A stretch of DNA of 64,000 bases, from assembly GCA_029781855.1 (NCBI GenBank), contig JAKOVX010000124.1:1-64000 (forward strand). The letters run 5' to 3'. How positions within the stretch are numbered: position 1 is the stretch's first letter; the number at the start of each line of letters is the position of its first letter. The notes beneath the pieces are model-generated. The model saw only the letters and a list, made by a program, of their open reading frames with translations, did not search any database and was not told where the DNA came from. Source of the stretch: Acidobacteriota bacterium. GTDB lineage: Bacteria > Acidobacteriota > Blastocatellia > Pyrinomonadales > Pyrinomonadaceae. Both the position numbers and the translations under genes were made by a program. This document shows, piece by piece, positions 10,329 to 19,272 of the stretch.

Positions 10329-10730
10329 ATGGCAAATTACTGGATGGTAAAACAGGAACCCGAGGCGTACTCTTGGGACGATTTTGTTAAGGATGGCGCG
10401 ACCGATTGGACCGGCGTGCGAAACTATCAGGCTCGAAACAATCTGAAAGCGATGAAGAAGGGCGATAAGGCTCTCTTTTATCATTCCGTTACCGGAAAAG
10501 AGGTAGTCGGCATCGCAAAGGTCACAAAGAGCGAATTTCCTGACCCGACCGACGAAAAATGGGTCGCGGTCGAGCTTCAACCGGACAAGCCGCTGAAAAA
10601 GCCTGTCTCGCTCGCTCAGATCAAGGCGAACCTAGCTCTGGCGAACATCGGCCTGCTTCGCCAATCACAGCTCTCGGTTATCGCTCTGACCAAAGACGAG
10701 TTTGACGAGATCGTGAGTATGTCGAAATGA
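10329..10730 (+). CDS. EVE-domain protein
   Basis: A 133-residue stand-alone EVE protein (PUA-like fold), starting MANYWMVKQEPEAYSWDDF, the usual family opening; WTGVRNYQARNN and GDKALFYHS are the conserved pocket segments. EVE domains are thought to read modified bases in nucleic acid. The start codon directly follows the right arm of the IVS-like element, so no ordinary ribosome-binding site is present. It overlaps the next gene by 4 bp. Confidence 0.9.
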   Translation: MANYWMVKQEPEAYSWDDFVKDGATDWTGVRNYQARNNLKAMKKGDKALFYHSVTGKEVVGIAKVTKSEFPDPTDEKWVAVELQPDKPLKKPVSLAQIKANLALANIGLLRQSQLSVIALTKDEFDEIVSMSK

Positions 10731-11011
10731 TTAACTGGTACGCGGAACTGGTCTTCATCATTCCTGTTCTGGCAATTCTTGTCGGAGCGATCGTAAACAT
10801 CAGTTTTGCCGCGTCGGTGCTTTACGATGCTTCACGGCTTCGAAACGAAGAAAAGACAGATCCCGTTTTGGTCCCCGTTTCGATCTGGACATTAGCGACT
10901 TTGCTTGGCGGGCCGATAGTAGCTGGGATCTACTGGATACTCAATAGGTCACCGCTCGCTCCGGATCGGCCGAAGAACACTGAATTTGACCTCCGAGACT
11001 ATTTGGATTAA
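10727..11011 (+). CDS. Small two-helix membrane protein, unknown
   Basis: 94 residues with hydrophobic segments at about 7-30 and 47-68, and a charged C-terminus (RPKNTEFDLRDYLD). Its ATG overlaps the EVE stop (ATGA), indicating translational coupling. The next gene starts directly after its stop. The family is not recognised. Confidence 0.65.
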   Translation: MINWYAELVFIIPVLAILVGAIVNISFAASVLYDASRLRNEEKTDPVLVPVSIWTLATLLGGPIVAGIYWILNRSPLAPDRPKNTEFDLRDYLD

Positions 11012-12406
11012 ATGATGCTAAAACAGGCCGTTGCCTACTACCACGAACTTCTCGCCGACGCCGGGATGGCGACCGCTTCGCAGCAAATGCTCGACGAGCG
11101 GCTAGAATCGTCGAAGCTCATCTTTGGCGGACGTCGTCTGTCGCCTTATCTGCGGCCGCACTTTGTGACGGAGAGCGACTGGGCGTTCATTCATAAGACG
11201 TGCGAGACGATCTTCGGCTGCCTTCAAAAGGTCAAAGAGGCGGCGATCGAGGACGAAGCGGTTCTGCACGAACTCGGGTTGACCGAGATCGAAAAGGACC
11301 TCGTTCGTATCGATCCCGGATACTCGCACGTCTCACCGACGTCGCGGCTTGATTCGTTTCTGACTCATGATGCATACAGCTACGTAGAGCTCAATGGTGA
11401 GAGCCCGGCGGGCATTGCGTTCTCGGACTCGGCGTCGGAGATCTTCAAGTCGCTCCCCGTGATGGAGCGGTTTCTCGAACGCTACACGATCCGTACGCTT
11501 GAGGGCTCGTCGAAACTTCTCGATGCTCTGATCACCTGCTATACCGAATTTTGCGGCGGCAGGATGGAGCACAAACCCGTGATCGCGATAGTCGATCTGC
11601 GCGACCTGCCGACGATCAAGGAATTTGAACTTTTCCGAGATTATTTCGAGGCGAATGGTTATCGGGCGCTCATATGCTCGCCGGATGAACTCGAATTTGA
11701 CGGCACGCGGCTGCGTTGCGATGACGTCGCGATCGACATCGTTTACAAACGCCTGCTCGTTAACGAATACCTCCCGATAATCGACGAACAGCCGGCGCTG
11801 CTCGACGCCTGTCGTGCCCAAGCCGTCTGCATGGTCAACAGTTTTCGCGGAAAGCTCGTGCATAAGAAGGCGATCTTTGCCGTGCTGACGAACGAGAAAT
11901 ACCAGCATCTTTTCACCGGGCCTGAGCTTGCGGCGATCGCCAAACACATTCCATGGACCCGCAAGATCCGCCACGAGAAAACTCTTGTCAGAACCGGGAG
12001 CGGTAGCGACGGGGTTTCCGGTGGTAAGACCGAAGAAGTCGACCTCGTCGAATGGACGCGGGCGAATCCGCAAAAACTTGTCCTCAAACCGAATGACGAT
12101 TACGGCGGTCACGGCATCTATATAGGTTGGAACGCGAGCCCCTCGGAATGGGACGACGCCATCGAACTCGCTCTTAAAAACGGCGATTATCTCGTCCAGG
12201 AGCGCGTACGGACGGCAAAAGAGACATTCCCGATGATCACCGACGACGCAGGGAACTGGGAAATGGTCGAGCAGCTCGTTGACCTCGACCCGCTGCTTTT
12301 CCTCGGCAAGGTCGGCTCGGCGTTCACGCGTCTGTCTTCGAATGAGCTGGCAAACGTCACCGCCGGCGGCGGAATGGTTCCGACGTTTATCATTTCAGAG
12401 AAATGA
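11012..12406 (+). CDS. Circularly permuted ATP-grasp-like protein
   Basis: A 464-residue cytosolic protein (MM start; either Met possible). The C-terminal third holds ATP-grasp features: KLVLKPNDDYGGHGIYIG near residues 350-370 (ATP-binding lysine and Gly-rich loop), then DYLVQERV. The order of elements is like circularly permuted type 2 ATP-grasp proteins (glutathionylspermidine-synthase-like). The substrate is unknown. It abuts the small membrane gene (TAA then ATG), so 10329-12406 reads as a three-gene operon. Confidence 0.7.
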   Translation: MMLKQAVAYYHELLADAGMATASQQMLDERLESSKLIFGGRRLSPYLRPHFVTESDWAFIHKTCETIFGCLQKVKEAAIEDEAVLHELGLTEIEKDLVRIDPGYSHVSPTSRLDSFLTHDAYSYVELNGESPAGIAFSDSASEIFKSLPVMERFLERYTIRTLEGSSKLLDALITCYTEFCGGRMEHKPVIAIVDLRDLPTIKEFELFRDYFEANGYRALICSPDELEFDGTRLRCDDVAIDIVYKRLLVNEYLPIIDEQPALLDACRAQAVCMVNSFRGKLVHKKAIFAVLTNEKYQHLFTGPELAAIAKHIPWTRKIRHEKTLVRTGSGSDGVSGGKTEEVDLVEWTRANPQKLVLKPNDDYGGHGIYIGWNASPSEWDDAIELALKNGDYLVQERVRTAKETFPMITDDAGNWEMVEQLVDLDPLLFLGKVGSAFTRLSSNELANVTAGGGMVPTFIISEK

Positions 12407-12414
12407 ATACAGAA

Positions 12415-12441
12415 GCCATTATTCAATAACGGCCTTTTTTT
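12415..12441 (+). terminator. Hairpin plus T-run just before the carboxylase start
   Basis: GCC-a-TTAT (12415-12422), 3-nt loop, ATAA-c-GGC (12426-12433), followed by a run of seven T at 12435-12441. It is a plausible intrinsic terminator of the ATP-grasp operon. The T-run ends 6 nt before the next ATG, where a ribosome-binding site would be expected. Confidence 0.5.
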
Positions 12442-12447
12442 CGGATA

Positions 12448-14067
12448 ATGAAACTCAACAACCCAAAATCCCGCCTCCGCGAACTGACCGTTGAATACCA
12501 GCGGCTTGAGCATAAGCTCCTCCTCGGCGGCGGTCCGGCGAAGATCGAAAAGATCCACGCCCAGGGCAAATTGACGGCCCGCGAGCGTATCGAACTGCTT
12601 CTGGACAAAGACACTTTCTCGCAGGAGATCGGCCTTCTTGTCGCCTATGACCAATACGACGGCCAGGCACCGGCCGCTGCAGTCGTGACCGTCGTCGGCA
12701 AGATCCATGGCCGAGAATGTGTCGTCGTTGCCAATGACGCGACGATCAAGGCAGGGGCGTGGTATCCCGAAACGATAAAGAAGATCTTGCGTGCACAGGA
12801 GATCGCGATGCGAAATCGTTTGCCGATCATCTATCTGGTCGATTCGGCGGGCGTCAATTTGCCGTATCAGGGCGGCGTTTTCCCGGGACAGTATGGCGCC
12901 GCTCGCATCTTTTATTACAACTCGATCATGCGGCATTACCTGAAGGTGCCGCAGATCTCGGCCGTCATGGGCATGTGCGTCGCCGGCGGTGCGTATTTGC
13001 CGGCGTTGAGCGATGTCATCTTAATGGTCGAGGGCACGTCGTTCATGGGGCTCGGCGGGGCAAATCTGGTCAAAGGCGCGACCGGCCAGACGATCGATAA
13101 CGAAACTCTCGGCGGTGCCGCCACGCACAATGCCATCTCCGGCGTCGCCCACTACAAGACCAAAGACGACCAGGAATGCCTCGCCAAGATCCGCGATCTA
13201 ATCGCGGAACTTCCGGCACCGGAAACGTCTAGAGTCTCGATCACGGAACGAAAGGACCCGAGTCCGAAGGCCAGAGACCTGTATTCGCTGCTCCCCGAAG
13301 ACCACCGTGCCCCGTACGACATGCACGAGGTGCTCGCGACCTTCCTCGACGAAGGCGAGTTTGACGAATTTCAAGCCGATTTTGCTAAAGAGATGATCTG
13401 CGGGACGGCACGCATCGGTGGAATACTGGTCGGCGTGATCGCTAATTCACGCGGAATGTCCAAGGGCAAGCCCGGCACACCGCCGCGTTTCGGCGGCATC
13501 GTTTATACCGAATCCGCCGAGAAAGCGGCATATTTTATTGATAATTGCGACCGCCATTCGACGCCGCTTCTGTTCGTTCAGGACGTTTCGGGTTTTATGG
13601 TCGGGGCCGAGGCCGAGCACAGCGGCATCATCCGTGCCGGAGCCCGCTTCGTCGAGGCGATGGCGTGCGCCAAAGTGCCGAAGCTCGTTCTGACCGTCAA
13701 CCACGCTTCCGGGGCCGGCTACTACGCGATGGCCGGACAGGGTTTTGACCCCGACTTTATCTTCTCACTGCCGACCGGCCGAATGGGCGTGATGGAGGGC
13801 GATTCGGCCGCCGTCGCGATCTACGGCACCCAGATCGAAAAGCTCAAAAAGCAGGGCAAAGAGCCGCCCGCCGAGATGCTCGAAGAAATGGACAAGGTCC
13901 GCGAAACCTACGAACGCGAACTCGACGCCAAACACGCCGCCGCACGCGGCCTCGTTGATGCGATCGTTACGCCCGAAAACCTTCGCGATTCGCTGATCCT
14001 GGCTCTGCAAACCTGCTTGAACACAAACACGCCGCATATTGGTGCTTTTGTGCTGCCAAATATGTGA
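12448..14067 (+). CDS. Acyl-CoA carboxylase beta (carboxyltransferase) subunit, MccB/AtuC-like
   Basis: A 539-residue carboxyltransferase that moves CO2 from carboxybiotin to an acyl-CoA. The N-terminal domain begins KIHAQGKLTARERIELLLD, a family signature. Oxyanion glycines lie in CVAGGAYLPALSD and GGANLVKGATGQ. The C-terminal half has FVQDVSGFMVG and NHASGAGYYAMAG. Closest by eye to methylcrotonyl- or geranyl-CoA carboxylase beta chains. No biotin-carrying alpha subunit is in the window. Enoyl-CoA hydratases and AtuA pieces elsewhere in the window fit branched-chain or terpenoid catabolism. Confidence 0.92.
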   Translation: MKLNNPKSRLRELTVEYQRLEHKLLLGGGPAKIEKIHAQGKLTARERIELLLDKDTFSQEIGLLVAYDQYDGQAPAAAVVTVVGKIHGRECVVVANDATIKAGAWYPETIKKILRAQEIAMRNRLPIIYLVDSAGVNLPYQGGVFPGQYGAARIFYYNSIMRHYLKVPQISAVMGMCVAGGAYLPALSDVILMVEGTSFMGLGGANLVKGATGQTIDNETLGGAATHNAISGVAHYKTKDDQECLAKIRDLIAELPAPETSRVSITERKDPSPKARDLYSLLPEDHRAPYDMHEVLATFLDEGEFDEFQADFAKEMICGTARIGGILVGVIANSRGMSKGKPGTPPRFGGIVYTESAEKAAYFIDNCDRHSTPLLFVQDVSGFMVGAEAEHSGIIRAGARFVEAMACAKVPKLVLTVNHASGAGYYAMAGQGFDPDFIFSLPTGRMGVMEGDSAAVAIYGTQIEKLKKQGKEPPAEMLEEMDKVRETYERELDAKHAAARGLVDAIVTPENLRDSLILALQTCLNTNTPHIGAFVLPNM

Positions 14068-14594
14068 TGAAGGGAATTCCTGCTATTGGTGCTTGTTGTA
14101 TATGTCTCACGGCTTTCCTGTTCTCAGCTTGCGGCCGGTCATCGCAGAATGTCCAGGTTACTGCACCTTCGCCATCGGCGACACCATCTATCACAAAAGA
14201 TAAAGACGGAAATCAGATTGATCCCGACGGATGGAAATTGCCGGTGACCTCCGCGAAAAACACCAAAACCTCTACACAAAAACTTAAGTACCGCGATGGC
14301 CGTGATGTGACGGTAAACGTCGTTTCCTACACGCCTGATCCGCGCGTCATCTGGACTGGGCCGGCTAATCCCGGAGGAAACGCGGAGGTTATCACAAATG
14401 TGAGCGCATATTCAGTCGGCAGCGGAAAGGTATTTTGCTATTCATATGCCGTGAGCCCATTTACAAAAGAAGGAAGTGGAGATGAGATCCCTGCCGTTTG
14501 GAATTATCGATATTGTGATACGGACGGCGACGGAAAATTCGAACTAAAAGACGACCATATGGGTATGATCGTTGTTCCGGATTGGGCGAAATAG
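14064..14594 (+). CDS. Putative lipoprotein, unknown
   Basis: A 176-residue protein with a signal peptide and lipobox FSAC (cysteine near residue 23), then a Thr/Pro/Ser linker. The soluble part has TDGDGKFELKDDH near the C-terminus, resembling an EF-hand-like or dockerin-like loop. It overlaps the carboxylase stop by 4 bp (ATGA), although the functions seem unrelated. Confidence 0.7.
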   Translation: MMKGIPAIGACCICLTAFLFSACGRSSQNVQVTAPSPSATPSITKDKDGNQIDPDGWKLPVTSAKNTKTSTQKLKYRDGRDVTVNVVSYTPDPRVIWTGPANPGGNAEVITNVSAYSVGSGKVFCYSYAVSPFTKEGSGDEIPAVWNYRYCDTDGDGKFELKDDHMGMIVVPDWAK

Positions 14595-14662
14595 ATTTGG
14601 CTTATTCGTACGTCGGCGATTCGGACATGCGTTAATGGAGAAGAGCAAGGGAAAGCATTCTT

Positions 14663-15610
14663 TCAGGCATTCACCTTCTTCAATCCGACGATCAGTTTGT
14701 CGAGGTTCTTCTCGGCGAAAAACGTCCGAGAGATAGCTGTTGCCTGACTCAGAGTTGCTGTCTCGTTTACAGCATCGGCCGGGGATTTCTCGCCTGCTTC
14801 GTTGAGGAGAATAGTTCTTAGGCCCTGGTCTTTTAACTTGCCGAGTTCGGCGATCATCCAGCTCAGTGCGAGGAAGTAATCCCTCCTGAACATCAATAAA
14901 TACCGGCATTCCGCGGGCGGCGGCATCTTGTTGAACGAGGAATTGACGATCTCCGGCGTCAGGTATTTGGCGACGTTCATGTCCTGCGTCGGAGTCTCGT
15001 CGAGTTGGATGCAGCCCCGCAATGCTGCCGGGAAAATGCTCAGCCATCGGAGCTTTCTGCGAAGCTCGTGCACCTGCGATTCGAGTTCCGTAAAGCCGTT
15101 GTCGTAGGTTTTTGCAAAGGCGTTTATCTTGGCTATATTCTCGCGGTAATTCGACTCGATAGCCTTCATTTCCTGCTTTTCATCAAGCCAATCGGCACCT
15201 GCGAGCTTCTCCTTTATCTTGCCGATGCGGCCGGCTTTGTCACCGATCCAATGCTTGGCGACCAGCAGGGAATTGAGTTTCGCGGATTCCGCTATAGCTC
15301 GCTTCTGAGCGAACTTCGTGACGGTGGCGGGAACTGATCTATCAGCAGCAAATTGTTTTGCAAACGCGTCGTAATAGTCGATCATTCCGAGTGCGTCTTC
15401 CAGCGATTTGAACTGCTTCTCGAGCTTTTCGAACCGGTGTTTGTTGTGCAGTTCGCAATACAGCCGAGCGAGTCCCTCGAGCATGAATAAAGGTGTCCGG
15501 GCGTTATTTTGGTACAACCAAATTGCCGGACCCTTTTGCTCGGCGGCCGATGCCAGCAGGTTTTCCAACTGTTCAAGATAAAAGGCGAATCTCGCGGGTC
15601 CATTTTTCAT
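14663..15610 (-). CDS. Helical hypothetical protein with faint CHAD-like motifs
   Basis: A 315-residue, almost entirely helical, charged protein without signal peptide. Two segments recall CHAD domains: VHELRRKLRWLSIFPAALRG near residue 180 and KLEKQFKSLEDALGMIDYYD near 60. The basic residue pattern is incomplete and the order is unusual, so I would not call CHAD firmly. It is convergent with the lipoprotein gene and divergent from the cupin gene. Confidence 0.6.
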   Translation of the reverse strand: MKNGPARFAFYLEQLENLLASAAEQKGPAIWLYQNNARTPLFMLEGLARLYCELHNKHRFEKLEKQFKSLEDALGMIDYYDAFAKQFAADRSVPATVTKFAQKRAIAESAKLNSLLVAKHWIGDKAGRIGKIKEKLAGADWLDEKQEMKAIESNYRENIAKINAFAKTYDNGFTELESQVHELRRKLRWLSIFPAALRGCIQLDETPTQDMNVAKYLTPEIVNSSFNKMPPPAECRYLLMFRRDYFLALSWMIAELGKLKDQGLRTILLNEAGEKSPADAVNETATLSQATAISRTFFAEKNLDKLIVGLKKVNA

Positions 15611-15730
15611 ATGTTTGCGTCAGGCGCAAGAATATTAACGCAGATCGCCGTAGCCAACAATTCCGCGACCGTCGAATCGAACGTAAATGGAATTGTGAAA
15701 GGATTCTAGTTCGGTAAACTATCGGAAGTT

Positions 15731-16048
15731 ATGAAATTTACACCGCAAGAAATGCTGGCCCGATTACCGTTGCCGGCAAACGAAAAATGGACCGAAGGAG
15801 TTTGGGACGTGGAGCCGTTTGAAAAGGATGGCGTTAAGCTCGTGTTCTTTGCCCCTCGAGGCACGGACCACCAAACTTTTCACGACGAGGACGAGTTCTA
15901 TTTCATCATCAGCGGCAGCGGAGAGTTGGTGATCGGCGGGGAACGCTACTCATTTGTGGCCGGAGACGCATTCTTTGTCCCGGCAAAGGTACAGCATCGA
16001 TTTGAGAATTTCACTGAGGACCTTGCGACCTGGGCAGTGTTCTTTTGA
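15731..16048 (+). CDS. Single-domain cupin protein
   Basis: A 105-residue small beta-barrel protein. Motif 1 is HDEDEFYFIISGSGELVIGG and motif 2 is GDAFFVPAKVQHRF, giving likely metal ligands His, Glu and the final His. No partner domain is present and the substrate cannot be predicted. Start chosen at the ATG at 15731, which fits family length. Confidence 0.85.
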   Translation: MKFTPQEMLARLPLPANEKWTEGVWDVEPFEKDGVKLVFFAPRGTDHQTFHDEDEFYFIISGSGELVIGGERYSFVAGDAFFVPAKVQHRFENFTEDLATWAVFF

Positions 16049-16083
16049 AACTTATTTGAGATCAAGATGCTGCCGGAATCGGT

Positions 16084-17937
16084 TCAGGGCGTGATCGTCA
16101 CGTCTATATTGCCGCGTTCCTTGATGGCCTCGGCCTGGGAACGGACGATGTCGCTCATCGTAATTATCCCAACTAGGGTCTTTTCGTCTCCCCGTTCTAT
16201 GACGGCAAGTTGCCTGATCCGCGAATCGTTCATCTTCAGAACGGCCTTGCTCAACGATTGATCGGAAAATATCGTCTGCGGTTTCAGTGCTATGCTTCGG
16301 ACCGTCATAGAGCCTTCATTATCGACCAGGGTACGTCTGAGCCGCATTTCCGTGACCATCCCGACGCATCGTCCTTTTTCATCTACTACAGGAAATGTCG
16401 TAAACTCCTGATCGCGAACCCGTTCGTACGCTTCGGCAACTGTTATGCCGGCCGGCAGCGTCTCGGGGCTGCGCCTGATAGCACTCGCGACGCTGATCTG
16501 ATCAAGTGCTTGACCGATGGCTTTCTTAGACGGATGCGGGAGGAAGATATCATCCTGTTCGAGCAGCGCCTCATAGATCGGAACGGGACGGAATTTGCGT
16601 GCCAGGCCGTACGCGGTCATATTCGCGATCATTAGCGGGACTATCAGCCCGTAACTGCCCGTCATTTCAAAAATAATGAGAACCGAGGTAATAGGAGCGC
16701 GGATCACACCGGCAAAGACCGCTCCCATACCGACCAGGGCAAACGCCCCGATCTCATTGTTCGAATGCCCAAGGAGGTTGACGTCGAGCAAACCGATAAC
16801 GCCGCCGAGCATGCCGCCGACAAACAATGCCGGTGCAAAAATGCCTCCTGCACCGCCGGAACCGTACGAAAATACTGTCGCGGCGATCTTCATCAAACAC
16901 AGGACCGCCATTACCTTGAAGGCAAGTGTTCCGGACAATGCCAGCGAAAGGATGTCGTATCCACCGCCAGTGATTCCACCCGTTTTTAGAAAATAAATTG
17001 CCACAACGGCTAGAATTCCGGTTACACCGGCTCCGACCGCGGGATGCATCCACTCCGGCAACGTCTTCAATTTTGAGAACCATGCCCTGAGAAATAAAAG
17101 GCTCTCAGAGAAGACCAGTGCCGCAAATCCGGCGGCGATGCCGAGGATCGCGTAGAACAATACGGAACTGGCATAATGGAGCCCGTAGGTTTGGGTAATG
17201 GCGAACACCGGATGTTCGCCGAGGATACTACGCTCAATTGCGGCCGAGATCGCCGCTGCAACGATCACACCCGAGAGAACTGTTTGATCCAGATCGCCGA
17301 CGACCTCCTCGATCGTGAACGTGACGGCCGCGATCGGGGCATTGAACGCCGCGGCGATGCCGGCCGCCACGCCTACAGGAAGTAGTCGTTTGAGGTTCCG
17401 CTGCGAAAGGGCAAATGTCTGTCCCAACCAACTGGAGATCCCGGCACAGATATGAACCGTCGGACCCTCACGTCCGAGCGAGGCTCCGGAACCGATCTGC
17501 AGGGCGCTAATGATAAATTTGCCGACCGCATCCCTGAACGGCATGCGTCCGCCCTTGATGCCGTAGGCGATCTTCACTTGCGGAACACCGCTTCCCCTTG
17601 CACCCGGAGCAATATATGTGAGTAATGCACCGCAGACGAGTCCGCCAAGTATTGGCGTCAATATCCCGAGCCACAGATAGTGGCTCGACGCCATCGCCGG
17701 TTCGATCAGAAATCCTTCGACGGCGATTATCGCGAGGTGGAAAGCCACTGCCGCCAATCCGCAAAGCGCTCCGACCAGAAGCGTAAGAGCAAAGACGCGC
17801 TGCGATTCGTTCGGGATAAAACGTACGAAGAATCGAAGCGCGATGAGCTTCAACGCACGAAACCGCGGCCGAAAAAGTCGCGACAGGGCCTTTCTTTTGA
17901 ATGTAAAGCGATCCGAAACCTTCCGGCTGGCAACCAT
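16084..17937 (-). CDS. ClC-family chloride channel/transporter with CBS pair
   Basis: A 617-residue inner-membrane protein. The selectivity segments are GSGVPQVK and GREGPTVH, the latter carrying the gating glutamate; GGSGGIFAP-like sequence appears as GSGGAGGIFAPAL. After about ten helices, two CBS domains occupy the last 130 residues (VAEAYERVRDQEFTTFPVVD and SKAVLKMNDSRIRQLAVIE) and probably sense adenine nucleotides. Exchanger versus channel is unresolved. Confidence 0.93.
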   Translation of the reverse strand: MVASRKVSDRFTFKRKALSRLFRPRFRALKLIALRFFVRFIPNESQRVFALTLLVGALCGLAAVAFHLAIIAVEGFLIEPAMASSHYLWLGILTPILGGLVCGALLTYIAPGARGSGVPQVKIAYGIKGGRMPFRDAVGKFIISALQIGSGASLGREGPTVHICAGISSWLGQTFALSQRNLKRLLPVGVAAGIAAAFNAPIAAVTFTIEEVVGDLDQTVLSGVIVAAAISAAIERSILGEHPVFAITQTYGLHYASSVLFYAILGIAAGFAALVFSESLLFLRAWFSKLKTLPEWMHPAVGAGVTGILAVVAIYFLKTGGITGGGYDILSLALSGTLAFKVMAVLCLMKIAATVFSYGSGGAGGIFAPALFVGGMLGGVIGLLDVNLLGHSNNEIGAFALVGMGAVFAGVIRAPITSVLIIFEMTGSYGLIVPLMIANMTAYGLARKFRPVPIYEALLEQDDIFLPHPSKKAIGQALDQISVASAIRRSPETLPAGITVAEAYERVRDQEFTTFPVVDEKGRCVGMVTEMRLRRTLVDNEGSMTVRSIALKPQTIFSDQSLSKAVLKMNDSRIRQLAVIERGDEKTLVGIITMSDIVRSQAEAIKERGNIDVTITP

Positions 17938-18041
17938 TCGCTAAGTATAACAAACACTTGCGGTTCGCTTTAACGAAGATCGGAAAATGGCGATAATAAT
18001 CTTATATCGGCGGACAATTCGGGAGGATCGTCCGTACAAAC

Positions 18042-18659
18042 CTACTTTTGCGAACCGAGCAGGCCGGCATAATCGCCAATAGCGGTCTCGATCACGCGAT
18101 AGGCCTCTTGCCTGCCATATGAATATGCGATCTCACATTTGTTGGGTTCGTCCGGTAAAGATTTGTACGTCAGGAAATAATGTTCGAACCGTTCGAGAAT
18201 GCCTTTGGGAAGCTCATTGATCTCACGATATTGTTCGAAAACCTTGTCGCCTTTGAGAACGGCAATGATCTTGTCGTCCGCTTCGCCTCCGTCAATAAGG
18301 CAGAACCCTCCGATCGGTCTGGCTTTTAGAATAATATCGCCGCGCGGAATGTGATGTTCCGACAAAACCAGGATATCGAGCGGATCGCCGTCACCGCCGC
18401 TGATCGGCAGATCAGTTTTTGAACGGGCAAGGTCCGCGATCCCCTGTGCACAGTATGTTCGCGGAATGAAGCCATAATTGGCGGGCACGACGTTCGAGTA
18501 TTGCTGAGGGCGGTCGATCTTAAGATAACCGGTCTCTTTATCGACCTCATATTTCACCGTGTCCCGCGGAACGATCTCAATAAAAACCGTAACTTCCTCG
18601 GGTGCCTGGTCGCCGATCGCGATCCCGTGCCACGGGTGCGCTTTGTTTGTCCTGAACAT
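18042..18659 (-). CDS. ppa: Family I inorganic pyrophosphatase
   Basis: A 205-residue cytosolic enzyme hydrolysing PPi to phosphate. Metal-binding motif DGDPLDILVLSEH and the substrate tyrosine segment NYGFIPRTYC are clear; KDDKV-type aspartates appear in EADDKIIAVLKGD. It is longer than the 175-residue E. coli enzyme, mostly at the ends. It is divergent from the short enoyl-CoA hydratase with about 28 bp between the starts. Confidence 0.93.
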   Translation of the reverse strand: MFRTNKAHPWHGIAIGDQAPEEVTVFIEIVPRDTVKYEVDKETGYLKIDRPQQYSNVVPANYGFIPRTYCAQGIADLARSKTDLPISGGDGDPLDILVLSEHHIPRGDIILKARPIGGFCLIDGGEADDKIIAVLKGDKVFEQYREINELPKGILERFEHYFLTYKSLPDEPNKCEIAYSYGRQEAYRVIETAIGDYAGLLGSQK

Positions 18660-18687
18660 ATAGTTATTATTTGTCCTGCGTCCCTAA

Positions 18688-19269
18688 ATGTCTAACGAAT
18701 TGATCCTGGAAAAAATCAACGCCTCAACGGTCGTCCGTTTTGGGCGCCCTGAGTTAATGAATCCGCTCTCGATCTCGGTGCTCGAAGCCCTGCATGTCGT
18801 TCTAGACGACTCCGCGGCCGATCCTGAAACTGATAGATTGATTTTCACGGGTGAGAAAAATGTCTTTGCATCTGGAGCCGACCTTCGCGAAATAGCCGCG
18901 GTAACACCGGACGGTGCACGGGAATTTGCGCGCCGCGGCCAGACGCTAATGGCAAAGGTCGCGGCCCATCCGAGGTCGATCGCGGCCGTGAATGGATATT
19001 GTTTTGGCGGCGCGTTGGACCTGGCCCTTGCCTGTCGGTTTCGGATAGCGTCTCAAGACGCTCTTTTTTCGCATCCGGGATCGGGGCTCGGCATTATGAC
19101 CGGCTGGGGAGGCACACAGCGTCTTCCGCGACTGATCGGCGAAGCTGCGACACTGGAAATGCTCTTTACCGGCAGGCGCGTGACTGCCGTTGAGGCTCTC
19201 AAACTGGGGCTGATCGACCAGATCTCGGATGATCCGCTGGCTGCAGCATTACAATACTCCGGTCAGTAA
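18688..19269 (+). CDS. Short enoyl-CoA hydratase/isomerase-like protein with altered active site
   Basis: A 193-residue crotonase-fold protein, about 65 residues shorter than usual because the C-terminal helices are missing. The first oxyanion segment is ASGADLREI and the second is FGGALDLALACRF. The two catalytic glutamates of enoyl-CoA hydratases appear replaced: Asp in GGALD, and Gly/Ser where PE normally stands (HPGSGLGIMTGWGGTQRL). It may act on a different acyl-CoA or have lost hydratase activity. The next gene starts 3 nt after the stop. Confidence 0.8.
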   Translation: MSNELILEKINASTVVRFGRPELMNPLSISVLEALHVVLDDSAADPETDRLIFTGEKNVFASGADLREIAAVTPDGAREFARRGQTLMAKVAAHPRSIAAVNGYCFGGALDLALACRFRIASQDALFSHPGSGLGIMTGWGGTQRLPRLIGEAATLEMLFTGRRVTAVEALKLGLIDQISDDPLAAALQYSGQ

Positions 19270-19272
19270 AAT

